A stretch of 64,000 nt of DNA from Azospirillum brasilense (GCF_005222205.1 NZ_CP032346.1:62001-126000); one strand, 5' to 3'; shown: positions 44,687 through 53,604, counted from the stretch's first letter. A program made the numbers and translations. Notes: a model not told the origin generated them from the letters alone.

Positions 44687-45425
44687 GCATCTTGAGGCCG
44701 GACAAGGCGAGGATCGCCGCCAGCAGGTAGCGCAGCGCCGCGGTCGGCAGGTGGCGGCTGCCCAGCCAGGCGCCGACCGCACCGCCCACCCCGGCGGCGG
44801 CCAGCCACCAGGGCAGGGCGGCCGGCAGGGTGGTGGCCGTCGTCCAGGTCCCGGCCAGCGCCGCCGCCGAGTTCAGCAGATTGTAGGCGGCCGACACGGC
44901 GGCGGCGCGGCGCGTCTCGACCCAGCCCATCAGCAGGATCAGCGGCGCCAGGAAGATGCCGCCGCCGGTGCCGGTCATCCCGGACAGGAAGCCCACCGCG
45001 GCCCCGGCGGCGAGCGCCGGCAGGAAGGGCGGCATGGCTGCGGCCGCCCGTTCCGGCGTTCCGCGCGCCGCCCAGGTGGAGCGCGCCAGCTCCAGCGCCG
45101 CCAGGAGGAGGATCGCCCCGACCAGCGGGTAGTAGAGATGCGGCGGCAGATGCATCGTGCCGCCGAGGAACGAGAAGGGCATCCCCAGCACGCCGAACGG
45201 GTAGAAGGCGCGCCAGTCGAACAGCCCGGCGCGCGCGAATCGCACCGTGCCGATGCCCGCCACCAGGAGGTTGAGGGCGAGCGCCGTCGGCTTCATCGTC
45301 GCCGGGTCGAGCCCGACGATGCCCATGACCGCCAGATAGCCGGAGGCTCCGGCCTGCCCGACCGCGGCGTACAGCGTGGCGACGGCCAGGATCAGCGCCG
45401 TCAGACCGACCGTCTCGTTGACCAC
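44676..45425 (-). CDS. TauE/SafE-family sulfite or organosulfonate exporter, 249 aa
   Basis: Membrane protein with about eight helices in two repeated halves: GQAGASGYLAVMGIVGLDPATMKPTALALNLLVAGIGTVRF and GFLSGMTGTGGGIFLAPLILLMGWVETRRAAAVSAAYNLLNSAAAL, the two signature segments of the family. The start is GTG with GAGGGGAAA upstream. The family moves sulfite, sulfonates or related anions. With the TusA-like gene on the other side of the SDR it recalls YeeE/YeeD-type sulfur pairs, but the proteins are of a different class. Confidence 0.9.
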   Translation of the reverse strand: MVNETVGLTALILAVATLYAAVGQAGASGYLAVMGIVGLDPATMKPTALALNLLVAGIGTVRFARAGLFDWRAFYPFGVLGMPFSFLGGTMHLPPHLYYPLVGAILLLAALELARSTWAARGTPERAAAAMPPFLPALAAGAAVGFLSGMTGTGGGIFLAPLILLMGWVETRRAAAVSAAYNLLNSAAALAGTWTTATTLPAALPWWLAAAGVGGAVGAWLGSRHLPTAALRYLLAAILALSGLKMLTA

Positions 45426-45587
45426 CCGCGTTTCCCCTCAAGCCGTGCCGGTCGCTTGTAAACCGGGGCGCGTGGGCGGGGCCAGGGAAAGGGCGGAGAA
45501 TTTCCGAACCATGGCGGCGCGGCGCTGTTGGCGGGGGAGGGCACCGACGCCCAATTCCCCCTCACCCCCGTCCTTTGGAGGCTGCCC

Positions 45588-45992
45588 ATGCACGCCCGCG
45601 ACATGATCAGCACGCACCCGCAGGTCCGCGGAAACACCAACGACGCGCTCATCCGCTGCATCGAGGCCTGTTACGATTGCGCGCAGACCTGCACCACCTG
45701 CGCCGACGCCTGCCTGGGCGAGGATCAGGTGGCGGAGCTGGTCCAATGCATCCGCCTGAACATGGATTGCGCCGACGTCTGCACGGCGACCGGCTCCGTC
45801 GCCACCCGGCGCAGCGGCTCCAACGAGGCGGTGATCCGCGCCATGCTCGACGCCTGCGCCACCGCCTGCCGCCTGTGCGCCGAGGAGTGCGAGGGCCACG
45901 CCGGCATGCACCAGCACTGCCGCATCTGCGCCGAGGCCTGCCGGGCCTGCGAGGACGCCTGCCGCAAGGCCCTGCAGACCCTGAGTCATTGA
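45588..45992 (+). CDS. Cytosolic copper storage-like four-helix Cys-rich protein, 134 aa
   Basis: DUF326/Csp family. Eighteen cysteines occur in CxxxC and CxxC spacings along four predicted helices ([74 protein letters not shown]). Csp1 and Csp3 bundles bind many Cu(I) ions with such inward-facing Cys. No signal peptide is present, so it resembles cytosolic Csp3. ATG 45588 has TTGGAGG at seven bases. It stands alone between TauE and an unknown gene; no copper regulator or exporter is beside it. Confidence 0.92.
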   Translation: MHARDMISTHPQVRGNTNDALIRCIEACYDCAQTCTTCADACLGEDQVAELVQCIRLNMDCADVCTATGSVATRRSGSNEAVIRAMLDACATACRLCAEECEGHAGMHQHCRICAEACRACEDACRKALQTLSH

Positions 45993-46005
45993 GGCAGGCC
46001 GAGGG

Positions 46006-46896
46006 TCAGCCGCCGTTGCCGAGGATCACCCTGTCCAGGTAATCGGCCAGCAGCGCGCCGTCCCCCAGTCCCAGCAGCAGCTTGGACGAGACGTTGCCGT
46101 TGTCCGTCCGCAGGCCGGGAACCGCCGCGTGGCGGGCCAGGAAACCGTCCAGCGCGGCGTTCCAGGCGGCATCGGCGTTGCGGCAGAAGATTTTCGACAA
46201 TGAGAAGTGCGGCACCTTGCGGAAGGGGCCAGCGAGGCGCTTTCCCTGGAAGACCGCCGGCGGGTTGCCGTGGGTCCGGTAACGCGACTCCAGCGTCTTG
46301 CGGAAGCTCTGGAAGGTCGTCCCGCCGCTTTCCATGCCGATGGTGACGACCGGAACGCCGAGCAGGGCCACCGAGTCGGCGATCAGGCGGGCGTTCTCCT
46401 CCTGGTCGCGCCGGATGGCCTCGGCGAGCGCCGGATCGCCGCGCATCGCCTCGGTCAGCCCCACCGTGCGCGGCGTGTGGAAGGAGCTTTTGTTCAGCAC
46501 CATCACCTTGCTGCGGAAGGAGCCCGCGCCGAAGATGCCGTCGAAGAAGCTGTGCGCCATCGCCCCGGCGCGCCCCTGGACGCAGAGATAGACGGACTGC
46601 TCGAATTCCCGGCGCCCGGGATTGTCGCCGACCAGGATGAGTTCCGGCAGCATCCCGCCGCCGGTGGCGTAGGCGGTGAGATCGCCGTTCACGACGAACA
46701 GCGGCGACACGGAGTCCCGAAGGGCACGGACCCGTTCGCCGTGTTCGGCGACGCGGGTCCGGAACAGCGAAACCGCATCGGGGCGGGCGTCCACGGGCGG
46801 GACATCGCCCAGGATGACGGACAGATGCCGCAACACGGCCTCGTGGTCTGATGCCCCATGCTCCGTTGCCGACGCGTCGATCGAGGATACCGCCAT
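46006..46896 (-). CDS. Uncharacterised protein, weakly uracil-DNA-glycosylase-like, 296 aa
   Basis: I do not recognise the family with confidence. The centre has a strand-loop LILVGDNPGRREFEQSVYL followed by a strand VMVLNKSSFHTPRT and later VVTIGMESGG, then HFSLSKIF. This order (GDNPG loop, LN strand, HFS near the end) is reminiscent of uracil-DNA glycosylase-like proteins (GQDPY, LLN, HPS), but the key residues differ, so it may be a distant member or unrelated. No signal peptide. ATG 46896 has AAGGGG eight bases upstream; ATG 46902 is an alternative. It is divergent from dcd, a nucleotide-metabolism gene, which makes a DNA-uracil link tempting but unproven. Confidence 0.65.
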   Translation of the reverse strand: MAVSSIDASATEHGASDHEAVLRHLSVILGDVPPVDARPDAVSLFRTRVAEHGERVRALRDSVSPLFVVNGDLTAYATGGGMLPELILVGDNPGRREFEQSVYLCVQGRAGAMAHSFFDGIFGAGSFRSKVMVLNKSSFHTPRTVGLTEAMRGDPALAEAIRRDQEENARLIADSVALLGVPVVTIGMESGGTTFQSFRKTLESRYRTHGNPPAVFQGKRLAGPFRKVPHFSLSKIFCRNADAAWNAALDGFLARHAAVPGLRTDNGNVSSKLLLGLGDGALLADYLDRVILGNGG

Positions 46897-47035
46897 TCCC
46901 ATTCCCCTTTGCAAAGCGGCCCCATCTAAGGGACTGGTGATTGTGTTGTCGAGAGGCGTCGATCCGGCTATAGAGTGCGCCAGGGAAGCGACCGGAGCCG
47001 CGCCGTTTGCGGGTTCGCCAGGAGGTTCGGAAGGA

Positions 47036-47620
47036 ATGAAGCTGTCAGACGTCGATATTCGCCGATACCTCGCCGAAGGACGCATCGAGATCGACCCGTT
47101 GCCGGCGGAGAGCCAGATCGGCGCGATGTCGGTCGACCTCCAGCTCGGGAACGCCTTCCAGGTCTTCCCGCCGGGGAAGGCGGCCTTTGTCGACCTCGCC
47201 CCGCCCGAGGGCCATCCCAGCCAGGTTCCCGACAAGCTGATGGACCGCGTCGAGGTTCCCGTCGGCGAGCCGTTCTTCCTGCATCCGGGGGAGCTGGTGC
47301 TCGGCATCACCGTGCAGCGCATCGGCCTGCCCAACGACATCGCCGGCCGCCTGGACGGCCGCAGCAGCCTCGCCCGCCTCGGGCTGATGGTGCACGCCAC
47401 CGCGCACACCATCGATCCCGGCTGGAACGGCCGCATCACCCTGGAATTCTTCAACTGCGGACGGCTGCCGCTGGCGCTGCGCCCGGGCATGCGGATCTGC
47501 GCCCTCAGCTTCGAGACGCTGATGTCGCCGACCTCCAAGCCCTACGCCGCGCGCCCGGACGCCAAGTACCGCGACCAGCTCGACCCGCTGCCCAGCCGGA
47601 TCAACCTGGAACAGCCCTGA
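47036..47620 (+). CDS. dcd: dCTP deaminase, 194 aa
   Basis: Deaminates dCTP to dUTP for thymidylate synthesis. It follows the E. coli Dcd sequence pattern closely: MKLSDVDIRRYLAEGRIEIDPLP, AMSVDLQLGNAFQVF, LHPGELVLGITVQRIGLPNDIAGRLDGRSSLARLGLMVHATAHTIDPGWNGRITLEFFNCGRLPLALRPGM with the catalytic Glu in TLEFFN, and KPYAARPDAKYRDQ. Length is standard. GGAGG and AAGGA precede the ATG. A strong terminator follows the gene. Confidence 0.96.
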   Translation: MKLSDVDIRRYLAEGRIEIDPLPAESQIGAMSVDLQLGNAFQVFPPGKAAFVDLAPPEGHPSQVPDKLMDRVEVPVGEPFFLHPGELVLGITVQRIGLPNDIAGRLDGRSSLARLGLMVHATAHTIDPGWNGRITLEFFNCGRLPLALRPGMRICALSFETLMSPTSKPYAARPDAKYRDQLDPLPSRINLEQP

Positions 47621-47647
47621 GGGCTGGTCTCCGAAGACCGACGTTGA

Positions 47648-47677
47648 AAAGGCGCCCCGCTTCCGGGGCGCTTTTTA
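47648..47677 (+). terminator. Rho-independent terminator after dcd
   Basis: AAAAG, stem GCGCCCCG (47652-47659), loop CTTC, stem CGGGGCGC (47664-47671), then TTTTT. The A run before and T run after make it usable in both directions, which suits the convergent cupin gene. Confidence 0.92.
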
Positions 47678-47702
47678 TATGCGGCGTGAGGCGGGCGGAT
47701 CC

Positions 47703-48131
47703 TTACCCGGGCTCCCACCCCTCCGGCGCCATTTCGAAACCGGCGAACTCGAAGGCGGGGGAGACGGTGCAGCCGACCAGAACCCAGCCCGCCACCGGCC
47801 GCGCCGCCTGCCACGCGTGCGCCGGAACGACCCCCTGCGGGCGCTGGCCGCCCGCGAGGTCCATCCCCAGCACCAGCCGCTCCACCGACCGCCCGTCGGC
47901 GGAGATGGACAGCTCCAGCGGTCCGCCGGCGTGCCAGTGCCACATCTCGACCGCGTCCACCCGGTGCCAATGGGAGCGCTCGCCCGCCTGAAGCAGGTAA
48001 TGGATGCCGGTCTTGACCCCGCGCCCGCCGCCCGGCGGGGCGTCCCGGAAGGTTTCCACATAGTGGCCGCCTTCCGGGTGGGGCTGCATGCCCAGCGTCG
48101 CGATGATGCGCTCGGGCGTCAGGGCCTCCAT
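47703..48131 (-). CDS. DUF985 cupin-like protein, 142 aa
   Basis: Cupin_5 (DUF985) family: LGMQPHPEGGHYVETFRD at the start, IHYLLQAGERSHWHRVDAVEMWHWHAGGPLELSI with the cupin His residues, then GVVPAHAWQAARPVAGWVLVGCTVSPAFEFAGFEMAPEGWEPG. Members bind sugar nucleotides or metals, mostly without known function. GGGAGGG precedes ATG 48131. It lies 26 bases after the GST gene on the same strand and may share its transcript. Confidence 0.92.
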   Translation of the reverse strand: MEALTPERIIATLGMQPHPEGGHYVETFRDAPPGGGRGVKTGIHYLLQAGERSHWHRVDAVEMWHWHAGGPLELSISADGRSVERLVLGMDLAGGQRPQGVVPAHAWQAARPVAGWVLVGCTVSPAFEFAGFEMAPEGWEPG

Positions 48132-48157
48132 GGCGTTGCCCTCCCTTGCGCCGGCCG

Positions 48158-48763
48158 TCACGCCGGCGGCGGCGCGGTGTGGCGGAAGCTGTCGAGGTCG
48201 GAGGCCGAGGCGAACCACGCCGCCAGCTCCGGACGCCCCGCCCGCCAGTTCTCGTGCCCGAAGCGGAAGTCGAGGTAGCCGAGCGCCACCAGGATGGACA
48301 GCGTGCCGATGGTCAGCGTGCCATCGAGGGCCGGCGCCTCCGCCTCCAGCACGTCGAGCGCGCGGGCCACGGCGCGGCGCTGGCGGTCCGCCCAGGTTTC
48401 GGAGCGCTCGCCGTCCGGTCGCTGAAGCTCCAGGCGGCGCAGGATGGCGGCGTCGCAGATGCCGTCGGCCAGGGCCTGCTGGCGCAGCGCCGTCCAGCGC
48501 GCTGGGCCGGCGGCCGGGAACAGGCGCGGGCCGTCGTGCAGCGAGTCCAGATACTCGGCGATCACCGGGCTGTCGTAGAGCGCCGAGCCGTCGTCCAGGA
48601 TCAGGGCCGGCACCTTGCCCAGCGGGTTGTCCGCCGGCAGGTCGGTGTCGGGCGCCCAGGCGTTGGTCGCCTGCTTCTCGACCGTCGAGTCCAGCCCGCA
48701 TTCGATGAGGACCATCGCGACCTTGCGGACGTAGGGCGAGGTCGGGCTCCAGCGAAGCTTCAT
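48158..48763 (-). CDS. Glutathione S-transferase family protein, 201 aa
   Basis: Thioredoxin-like N-terminal domain (MKLRWSPTSPYVRKVAMVLIECGL, NPLGKVPALILDDGSALYDSPVIAEYLD with the cis-Pro and the glutathione-binding Asp-Ser) and a helical C-terminal domain (AVARALDVLEAEAPALDGTLTIGTLSILVALGYLDFRF). GGGAGGAG precedes the ATG. The class is close to the YibF-type bacterial GSTs. Substrate unknown. Confidence 0.92.
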   Translation of the reverse strand: MKLRWSPTSPYVRKVAMVLIECGLDSTVEKQATNAWAPDTDLPADNPLGKVPALILDDGSALYDSPVIAEYLDSLHDGPRLFPAAGPARWTALRQQALADGICDAAILRRLELQRPDGERSETWADRQRRAVARALDVLEAEAPALDGTLTIGTLSILVALGYLDFRFGHENWRAGRPELAAWFASASDLDSFRHTAPPPA

Positions 48764-48833
48764 GAAAATCTCTCCTCCCGTTTTGTGGGCGTCAGCGTAG
48801 CGCGACGGCGCGCGGTCTTAAAAGCGCTCCGTC

Positions 48834-49595
48834 CTAAAAGCGGTCCTTGCGGCCCCGGATCTCGGCGAACACCGCCACCGGGTCGGCCCCGGCCATGCCC
48901 AGGGCGGCCTGGACCTCCGGCGAGTCGGCGCGCAGGAAGGGGTTGGTGGCCTTCTCGACGCCCAGCGTGGAGGGGATGGTCGGTTCCCCGCGCTCGCGCT
49001 GCGCGGCGATCTCCGCCGCGCGGGCCTTCAGGGCGGCGTTGTCCGGCTCCACCGTCACGGCGAAGCGGGCGTTGGACAGGGTGTATTCATGGCCGCAATA
49101 GACGCGCGTGTCGTCCGGCAGGCCGCGCAGCTTTTCCAGCGAGGCCCACATCTGGGCCGGCGTGCCCTCGAACAGCCGCCCGCAGCCGAGCGCGAACAGC
49201 GTGTCGCCGCTGAACAGCGCCTTGGCCTCGGGAAACCAGAAGGCGATGTGGCCGGAGGTGTGGCCGGGGACGAAAAACACGTGCGCGGTGTACGATCCGA
49301 ACGAAATGGTCTCGCCTTCGCCCAGACACGTCTCCATATCGGGAATGCGGGCGACGTCGGCGCGCGGTCCGATCACGTCGGCGCCATAGCGCGCCTTCAG
49401 CGCGTGGTTGCCGCCGATGTGGTCGTTGTGGTGGTGGGTGTTGAAGATGTGCGTCAGCGTCCAGCCGCGCCGCTCCAGCTCCGCCAGCACGGGCTGTGCG
49501 TCGCCGGGGTCGACGACGCCCACGGCGCCGCTGGCCGGGTCGCGCAGGAGGTAGATGTAGTTGTCGTTGAACGCCGGAATCAGGTGGATGTCCAT
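48834..49595 (-). CDS. gloB: Hydroxyacylglutathione hydrolase (glyoxalase II), 253 aa
   Basis: Cleaves S-D-lactoylglutathione in methylglyoxal detoxification. The metallo-beta-lactamase motif THHHNDHIGG (His 54, His 56, Asp 58, His 59) binds two metals; FVPGHTSGHIAFWF, ALFSGDTLFALGCGRLFEGTPAQMW and YCGHEYTLSNARFA are GloB-specific. GGGAGGG precedes the ATG. It is divergent from the methyltransferase gene 54 bases away. The stop region is part of a 16-bp imperfect tandem duplication (48815-48846). Confidence 0.96.
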   Translation of the reverse strand: MDIHLIPAFNDNYIYLLRDPASGAVGVVDPGDAQPVLAELERRGWTLTHIFNTHHHNDHIGGNHALKARYGADVIGPRADVARIPDMETCLGEGETISFGSYTAHVFFVPGHTSGHIAFWFPEAKALFSGDTLFALGCGRLFEGTPAQMWASLEKLRGLPDDTRVYCGHEYTLSNARFAVTVEPDNAALKARAAEIAAQRERGEPTIPSTLGVEKATNPFLRADSPEVQAALGMAGADPVAVFAEIRGRKDRF

Positions 49596-49649
49596 GGGCT
49601 TGGGCCCTCCCGCATGAATGGACGTTTGATCGAAACGTGATAGCCTGGG

Positions 49650-50432
49650 ATGACCATGTACACCGATATCGTCGATCTTCGTGAATTCTACGAGTCCGGG
49701 CTTGGTCAGGCGGCGCGGCGGATGATCCGCCGGCGCATCCGCACGATCTGGCCCGACCTGCGCGGCCAGATCGTTCTGGGGGTCGGCTACACGACGCCCT
49801 ATCTGCAGCCCTTCCGCGACGAGGCCGAGCGGGTGTTCTCCATCATGCCGGCGACCCAGGGCGTGACCTTCTGGCCGCCGGGCGGGCCGGGGCTGGTGGC
49901 GCTGGGCGACGAGGCGGACCTGCCGCTGGCCGACATGTCGGTGGACCGCGTGCTGCTCGTCCACGGGCTGGAGGGGACGGAGCAGCTCCGCCCGATGATG
50001 CGGGAGATCTGGCGCGTGCTGGCCGGCGGCGGGCGGGTCCTGGTGGTGGTGCCAAACCGCCGCGGCCTGTGGGCGCGGGCCGACTGGACGCCCTTCGGCC
50101 ATGGCTTCCCCTATTCGGCGTCGCAACTGAAGCAGGTTCTGCGCGACACCATGTTCGTGCCCGAGCGCACCGGGCACGCGCTGTTCCTGCCGCCGCTGCG
50201 CTCCCGCTTCCTGATGAAGACCGCCCCGGCCTGGGAGGAGGTCGGCTGCCGCTGGTTCAAGGCCTTCGCCGGGGTCACGATGATCGAGGCGTCCAAGCAG
50301 ATCTTCGCCGGGGTGTCGCGCAAGACCCAGCAGCCGGCCAAGCGCCGCCTGATCGTCCCGCTTCCCGGTGGTGCTGCCCCGGCCCGCCGCCCGGCGGGAT
50401 CCGGCGCGTGGCGGGTGTCGGAGGAGCCGTAA
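49650..50432 (+). CDS. Class I SAM-dependent methyltransferase family protein, 260 aa
   Basis: Rossmann methyltransferase fold, Methyltransf_11-like. The glycine-rich site is degenerate (GQIVLGVGYTTPYLQPF, one core Gly motif), followed by DLPLADMSVDRVLLVHGLEGTEQLRPMMREIWRVLAGGGRVLVVVPNRRGLWARADWTPFGHG. The C-terminus (about 180-235) is a FLPPLRSRFLMKTAPAWEEVG stretch, then a basic tail. ATG 49650 or 49656 may be the start. It lies divergent from gloB. Substrate unknown. Confidence 0.88.
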   Translation: MTMYTDIVDLREFYESGLGQAARRMIRRRIRTIWPDLRGQIVLGVGYTTPYLQPFRDEAERVFSIMPATQGVTFWPPGGPGLVALGDEADLPLADMSVDRVLLVHGLEGTEQLRPMMREIWRVLAGGGRVLVVVPNRRGLWARADWTPFGHGFPYSASQLKQVLRDTMFVPERTGHALFLPPLRSRFLMKTAPAWEEVGCRWFKAFAGVTMIEASKQIFAGVSRKTQQPAKRRLIVPLPGGAAPARRPAGSGAWRVSEEP

Positions 50433-50493
50433 GCCTTGCTCCGGGACCGTTGCGGTTTGTAACGTCCCCGTTCACCGCAGCGGATCGGACCCC

Positions 50494-51057
50494 ATGGCGA
50501 AAGCGAGCGTTCTCATCGTCCCTGGACTCGGAAACTCCGGTCCGGATCACTGGCAAAGCTGGCTGCAGCGGCGCCACCCGTCCTTCGCGCGGGTCGAGCA
50601 GGCCGACTGGGACGCGCCGGTCCTGGAGGGGTGGGTGCGGTCTCTGGAGGACTCCGTGGCCGCGGCGTCTGCGCCGGTGGTCCTGATCGCCCACAGCCTG
50701 GGCTGCATGACGGTGGCCCACTGGGGCGTGCGCAACGGGTCGTCGGTCGGCAAGGTGGCCGCCGCCCTGCTGGTCGCGCCGCCCGACGTTGAGTCGGCAG
50801 AGCACACGCCACCCGAGGTCCACGGCTTCGCCCCGGTGCCCAGCGACCCGCTGCCCTTCCGCACGGTCGTGCTGGCCAGCCGCAACGATCCCTACGCCGC
50901 GATCGCGCGCTCCTGCGGCTTCGCGGTGGGGTGGGGCGCCGACTTCATCGACGGCGGCGACCTCGAGCACATCAACACCGCCGCCGGCTACGGCCCCTGG
51001 CCGGACGGCGAGCGGCTCGTGCTCGACCTGCTCCGTGAGGCAGAGGACGGGGCCTGA
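50494..51057 (+). CDS. RBBP9/YdeN-family alpha/beta hydrolase, 187 aa
   Basis: Small serine hydrolase: SVLIVPGLGNSGPDHWQSWLQRRHP, the nucleophile elbow LIAHSLGCMTVAHWG with Ser, the Asp in VVLASRNDPYAAI, and the His in DLEHINTAAGYGPWPDGERLV. These are the RBBP9 family hallmarks at typical length. Its 3' end lies four bases from the convergent PRC-barrel gene. Substrate unknown. Confidence 0.93.
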   Translation: MAKASVLIVPGLGNSGPDHWQSWLQRRHPSFARVEQADWDAPVLEGWVRSLEDSVAAASAPVVLIAHSLGCMTVAHWGVRNGSSVGKVAAALLVAPPDVESAEHTPPEVHGFAPVPSDPLPFRTVVLASRNDPYAAIARSCGFAVGWGADFIDGGDLEHINTAAGYGPWPDGERLVLDLLREAEDGA

Positions 51058-51061
51058 GCCG

Positions 51062-51634
51062 CTATTGCGGCTGGCCTGTCACCGTCTTCACGCCTTCGCC
51101 ATAGGTGAATTCCGGCGCCCGCGCCAGTTCAGCGGCCGGCAGGTCCAGCGTCGGCGGTGTCGAGCCGTCGGCACCGGCGGCCGCGCCCGCGATGTCGGTG
51201 CGCAGCATGCTGACCGGCAGGGACCGCAGTTTCCCGTCCGCTCCGCTGCCCTCGGCGGGGGCCAGCACGATCCGTTCGATCGCGGCGGCGCTGCCGTCCA
51301 GCGTGAAATCCTTGATCGAGCCGCCGGGCTGGCCGTCGCGGGTCCGCACCTCCTTGCCGATCAGGGTCCGCGCCTCCTCCGGGGTCAGCAGATGGGGAAT
51401 CGCGGCGACGGAGGGGGCGGCGCGTTTCATTTCGTCGGAAGGCGCGTCGCCGCCGAGTCCCTCCGGCGAGGCCGCGGGCGGGGTGGCCGGGGTGTCGTCC
51501 GGGCGGGGCGCCGTCATCAGCGGAGGGCGGGCGGCGTCCGGTGACGCCTGCGGTGTCTGCGCCGACGCAGGGCCGCCGGACAGCAGCAGGGCGGCGGCCG
51601 ATGCGGCGAGGATGGAGGAGGGGACGAGGCGCAT
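51062..51634 (-). CDS. Exported PRC-barrel domain protein, 190 aa
   Basis: Signal peptide MRLVPSSILAASAAALLLSGGPASAQ, a Pro/Ala-rich disordered stretch (about 27-85), then a PRC-barrel-like domain (LLTPEEARTLIGKEVRTRDGQPGGSIKDFTLDGSAAAIERIVLAPAEG, LRSLPVSMLRTD). Such exported PRC-barrel proteins are common in alphaproteobacteria and lack a known role. GGGAGC precedes ATG 51634. It is downstream of metW on the same strand with a hairpin in the gap. Confidence 0.85.
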   Translation of the reverse strand: MRLVPSSILAASAAALLLSGGPASAQTPQASPDAARPPLMTAPRPDDTPATPPAASPEGLGGDAPSDEMKRAAPSVAAIPHLLTPEEARTLIGKEVRTRDGQPGGSIKDFTLDGSAAAIERIVLAPAEGSGADGKLRSLPVSMLRTDIAGAAAGADGSTPPTLDLPAAELARAPEFTYGEGVKTVTGQPQ

Positions 51635-51657
51635 GGTGCGTGGCTCCCGCTGACGGT

Positions 51658-51684
51658 TGTTGAACGGACCTTGCCTGTTCAACA
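51658..51684 (-). terminator. Inverted repeat between metW and the PRC-barrel gene
   Basis: TGTTGAAC (51658-51665) and GTTCAACA (51677-51684) with an 11-base loop. It lies about 50 bases after the metW stop in the direction of transcription, without a T run; a weak terminator or an operator for the PRC-barrel gene. Confidence 0.4.
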
Positions 51685-51731
51685 GCGCCAGCGGGGCAGG
51701 GGTTGCATCGCCGGGAAGCGGCGGGGTCCGG

Positions 51732-52391
51732 TCAGTCCCGGCGCAGCAGGAAGACGCCCTGCTCGCCCAGCAGGTTGGCGAGCCCGGAATGGGCATGGCC
51801 GGTGACCCGGCCGGCGCCGTTGACGATCATGCAGCGCTCGATGCGGATGCCCATCTCCTCCGCCAGGACGACGAGGTCCTTGATCGTGCAGAAATGGATG
51901 TTGGGCGTTTCCCACCACTGGTAGCCCAGCTTTTCCGTCACCGGCATGCGCCCGGTCAGCAGGAGCTGCACACGGATGCGCCAGTAGCCGAAGTTGGGGA
52001 CCGACACGATGGCCCGCCGCCCGATGCGGGTCATCGTCTCCAGCACCGTCCGCGGCTCCCGCATCGCCTGGAGGGTCTGGCTGAGGATCACGTAATCGAA
52101 GGCGCCCGGCGGGTAGTCCTTCAGGTCGGTCTCGGCGTCGCCCTGGATGACCGACAGGCCCTGGGCCACGCACTGGTGCACGCCGTCCATCGACAGCTCG
52201 ATCCCGCGCCCGTCCACCCCTTTCCGGCGGGACAGGAAGGCCAGCAGGGCGCCGTCGCCGCAGCCGACGTCGAGCACGCGGCTTCCCGGCTCCACCATCT
52301 CCGCGATCAGCTTGAGGTCGGAGCGGATGCCGTTGCCGGAGGCGGTGTGGGCCGCGGCTTGCTTGTCGTCGAGGGGGCTCATGGCCGGCAT
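51732..52391 (-). CDS. metW: Methionine biosynthesis protein MetW, 219 aa
   Basis: Methyltransferase-fold protein: IAEMVEPGSRVLDVGCGDGALLAFLSRRKGVDGRGIELSMDGVHQCVAQGLSVIQGDAETDL, FDYVILSQTLQAMREPRTVLETMTRIGRRAIVSVPNFGYWRIRVQLLLTGRMPV and WWETPNIHFCTIKDLVVLAEE. MetW is needed with MetX for homoserine acetylation in many proteobacteria. The start is one base after the metX stop (TGACATG), so translation is coupled. Confidence 0.95.
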   Translation of the reverse strand: MPAMSPLDDKQAAAHTASGNGIRSDLKLIAEMVEPGSRVLDVGCGDGALLAFLSRRKGVDGRGIELSMDGVHQCVAQGLSVIQGDAETDLKDYPPGAFDYVILSQTLQAMREPRTVLETMTRIGRRAIVSVPNFGYWRIRVQLLLTGRMPVTEKLGYQWWETPNIHFCTIKDLVVLAEEMGIRIERCMIVNGAGRVTGHAHSGLANLLGEQGVFLLRRD

Positions 52392-52392
52392 G

Positions 52393-53604
52393 TCATGGTC
52401 TGGAGGGTCGTGTCAGGCCGCGGTGCTCGGCGCAGCCGTCCAGGAAGCCGCGGATCACCTGATGGAACTCTGGCTCGTCGAGCAGGAAGGAATCGTGGCC
52501 CTTGTCGGTGCGGATCTCCACGAAGCTGACGTTGGCCGCCACCGCGTTCAGCGCGTGCACGATGGCCCGCGATTCGGAGGTGGGGAACAGCCAGTCGCTG
52601 GAGAAGCTGGCCAGGCAGAAACGCACCGGCGTGCCCTTGCCGTCCCTGCGGAAGGCGTTGGACAGGGTGCCGCCCCCGTAATCCGCGGCGAGGTCGAAAT
52701 AGTCCATCGCCCGCGTGATGTAGAGGTAGGAGTTGGCGTCGAACCGCTCGACGAAGGTGATGCCCTGGTGGCGCAGATAGCTCTCCACCTGGAAATCGGC
52801 GTCGAAGCCGTAGGTGACGGTCTGGCGGTTCTGCAGGTTGCGCCCGAACTTGCGGTGCAGCGCCGGCTCCGACAGGTAGGTGATGTGCGCGGCCATGCGC
52901 GCCACCGCCAGCCCGCGGTGGGGGCGGGTGCCCTCCAGCAGGTAGTTGCCGCCGGCCCAGTCCGGGTCGGCCATGATCGCCTGCCGGCCGACCTCGTGGA
53001 AGGCGATGTTCTGCGCGGAGTGGCGGGCCGCCGTGGCGATCGGCACCGCGGCGAACACCGACTCCGGATAGGCGACCGCCCATTGCAGGACCTGCATGCC
53101 GCCCATGGAGCCGCCGATCACGCAGAAGAGCTGGTCGATCCCGAGATGCTCCACCAGTAGCTTCTGCGCGCGCACCATGTCGCCGATGGTGATGACGGGG
53201 AAGCCGAGGCCGTAGGGCTTGCCGGTCGCCGGATCGGTCTCCTTCGGGCCGGTGGAGCCCATGCAGCCGCCGATCACGTTGGAGCAGATGACGAAATAGC
53301 GGTCGGTGTCGACCGGCTTGCCGGGTCCGACCAGCATCTCCCACCAGCCGGGCTTGCCGGTCACCGGATGCTGGTCGAGCACGTAATGGTCGCCGGTCAG
53401 GGCGTGGCAGATCAGGACGGCGTTCGACCGGTCGGCGTTCAGCGCGCCGTAGGTCTGGTAGGCGACCTCGAAGGGACCCAGCTCCGCGCCGCTGTCCAGC
53501 CGCATGGGCCGGTCCACCCCGAGCGTGACCCGGTGGCCGGGCATCGTCGCGGGCTCGGCAGGCACGGCGGCAGGCACGGCGGCGGCGGGGTTCGGCGCGG
53601 ACAT
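52393..53604 (-). CDS. metX: Homoserine O-acetyltransferase MetX, 403 aa
   Basis: Makes O-acetyl-homoserine (or succinyl in some species) for methionine synthesis. Alpha/beta hydrolase with nucleophile Ser 166 in [21 protein letters not shown], plus [55 protein letters not shown] and the Asp and His in [12 protein letters not shown] and [16 protein letters not shown] Pro/Ala-rich leader of 20 residues precedes the fold. A TTGACA/TAGCTA promoter lies upstream. Confidence 0.95.
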   Translation of the reverse strand: MSAPNPAAAVPAAVPAEPATMPGHRVTLGVDRPMRLDSGAELGPFEVAYQTYGALNADRSNAVLICHALTGDHYVLDQHPVTGKPGWWEMLVGPGKPVDTDRYFVICSNVIGGCMGSTGPKETDPATGKPYGLGFPVITIGDMVRAQKLLVEHLGIDQLFCVIGGSMGGMQVLQWAVAYPESVFAAVPIATAARHSAQNIAFHEVGRQAIMADPDWAGGNYLLEGTRPHRGLAVARMAAHITYLSEPALHRKFGRNLQNRQTVTYGFDADFQVESYLRHQGITFVERFDANSYLYITRAMDYFDLAADYGGGTLSNAFRRDGKGTPVRFCLASFSSDWLFPTSESRAIVHALNAVAANVSFVEIRTDKGHDSFLLDEPEFHQVIRGFLDGCAEHRGLTRPSRP

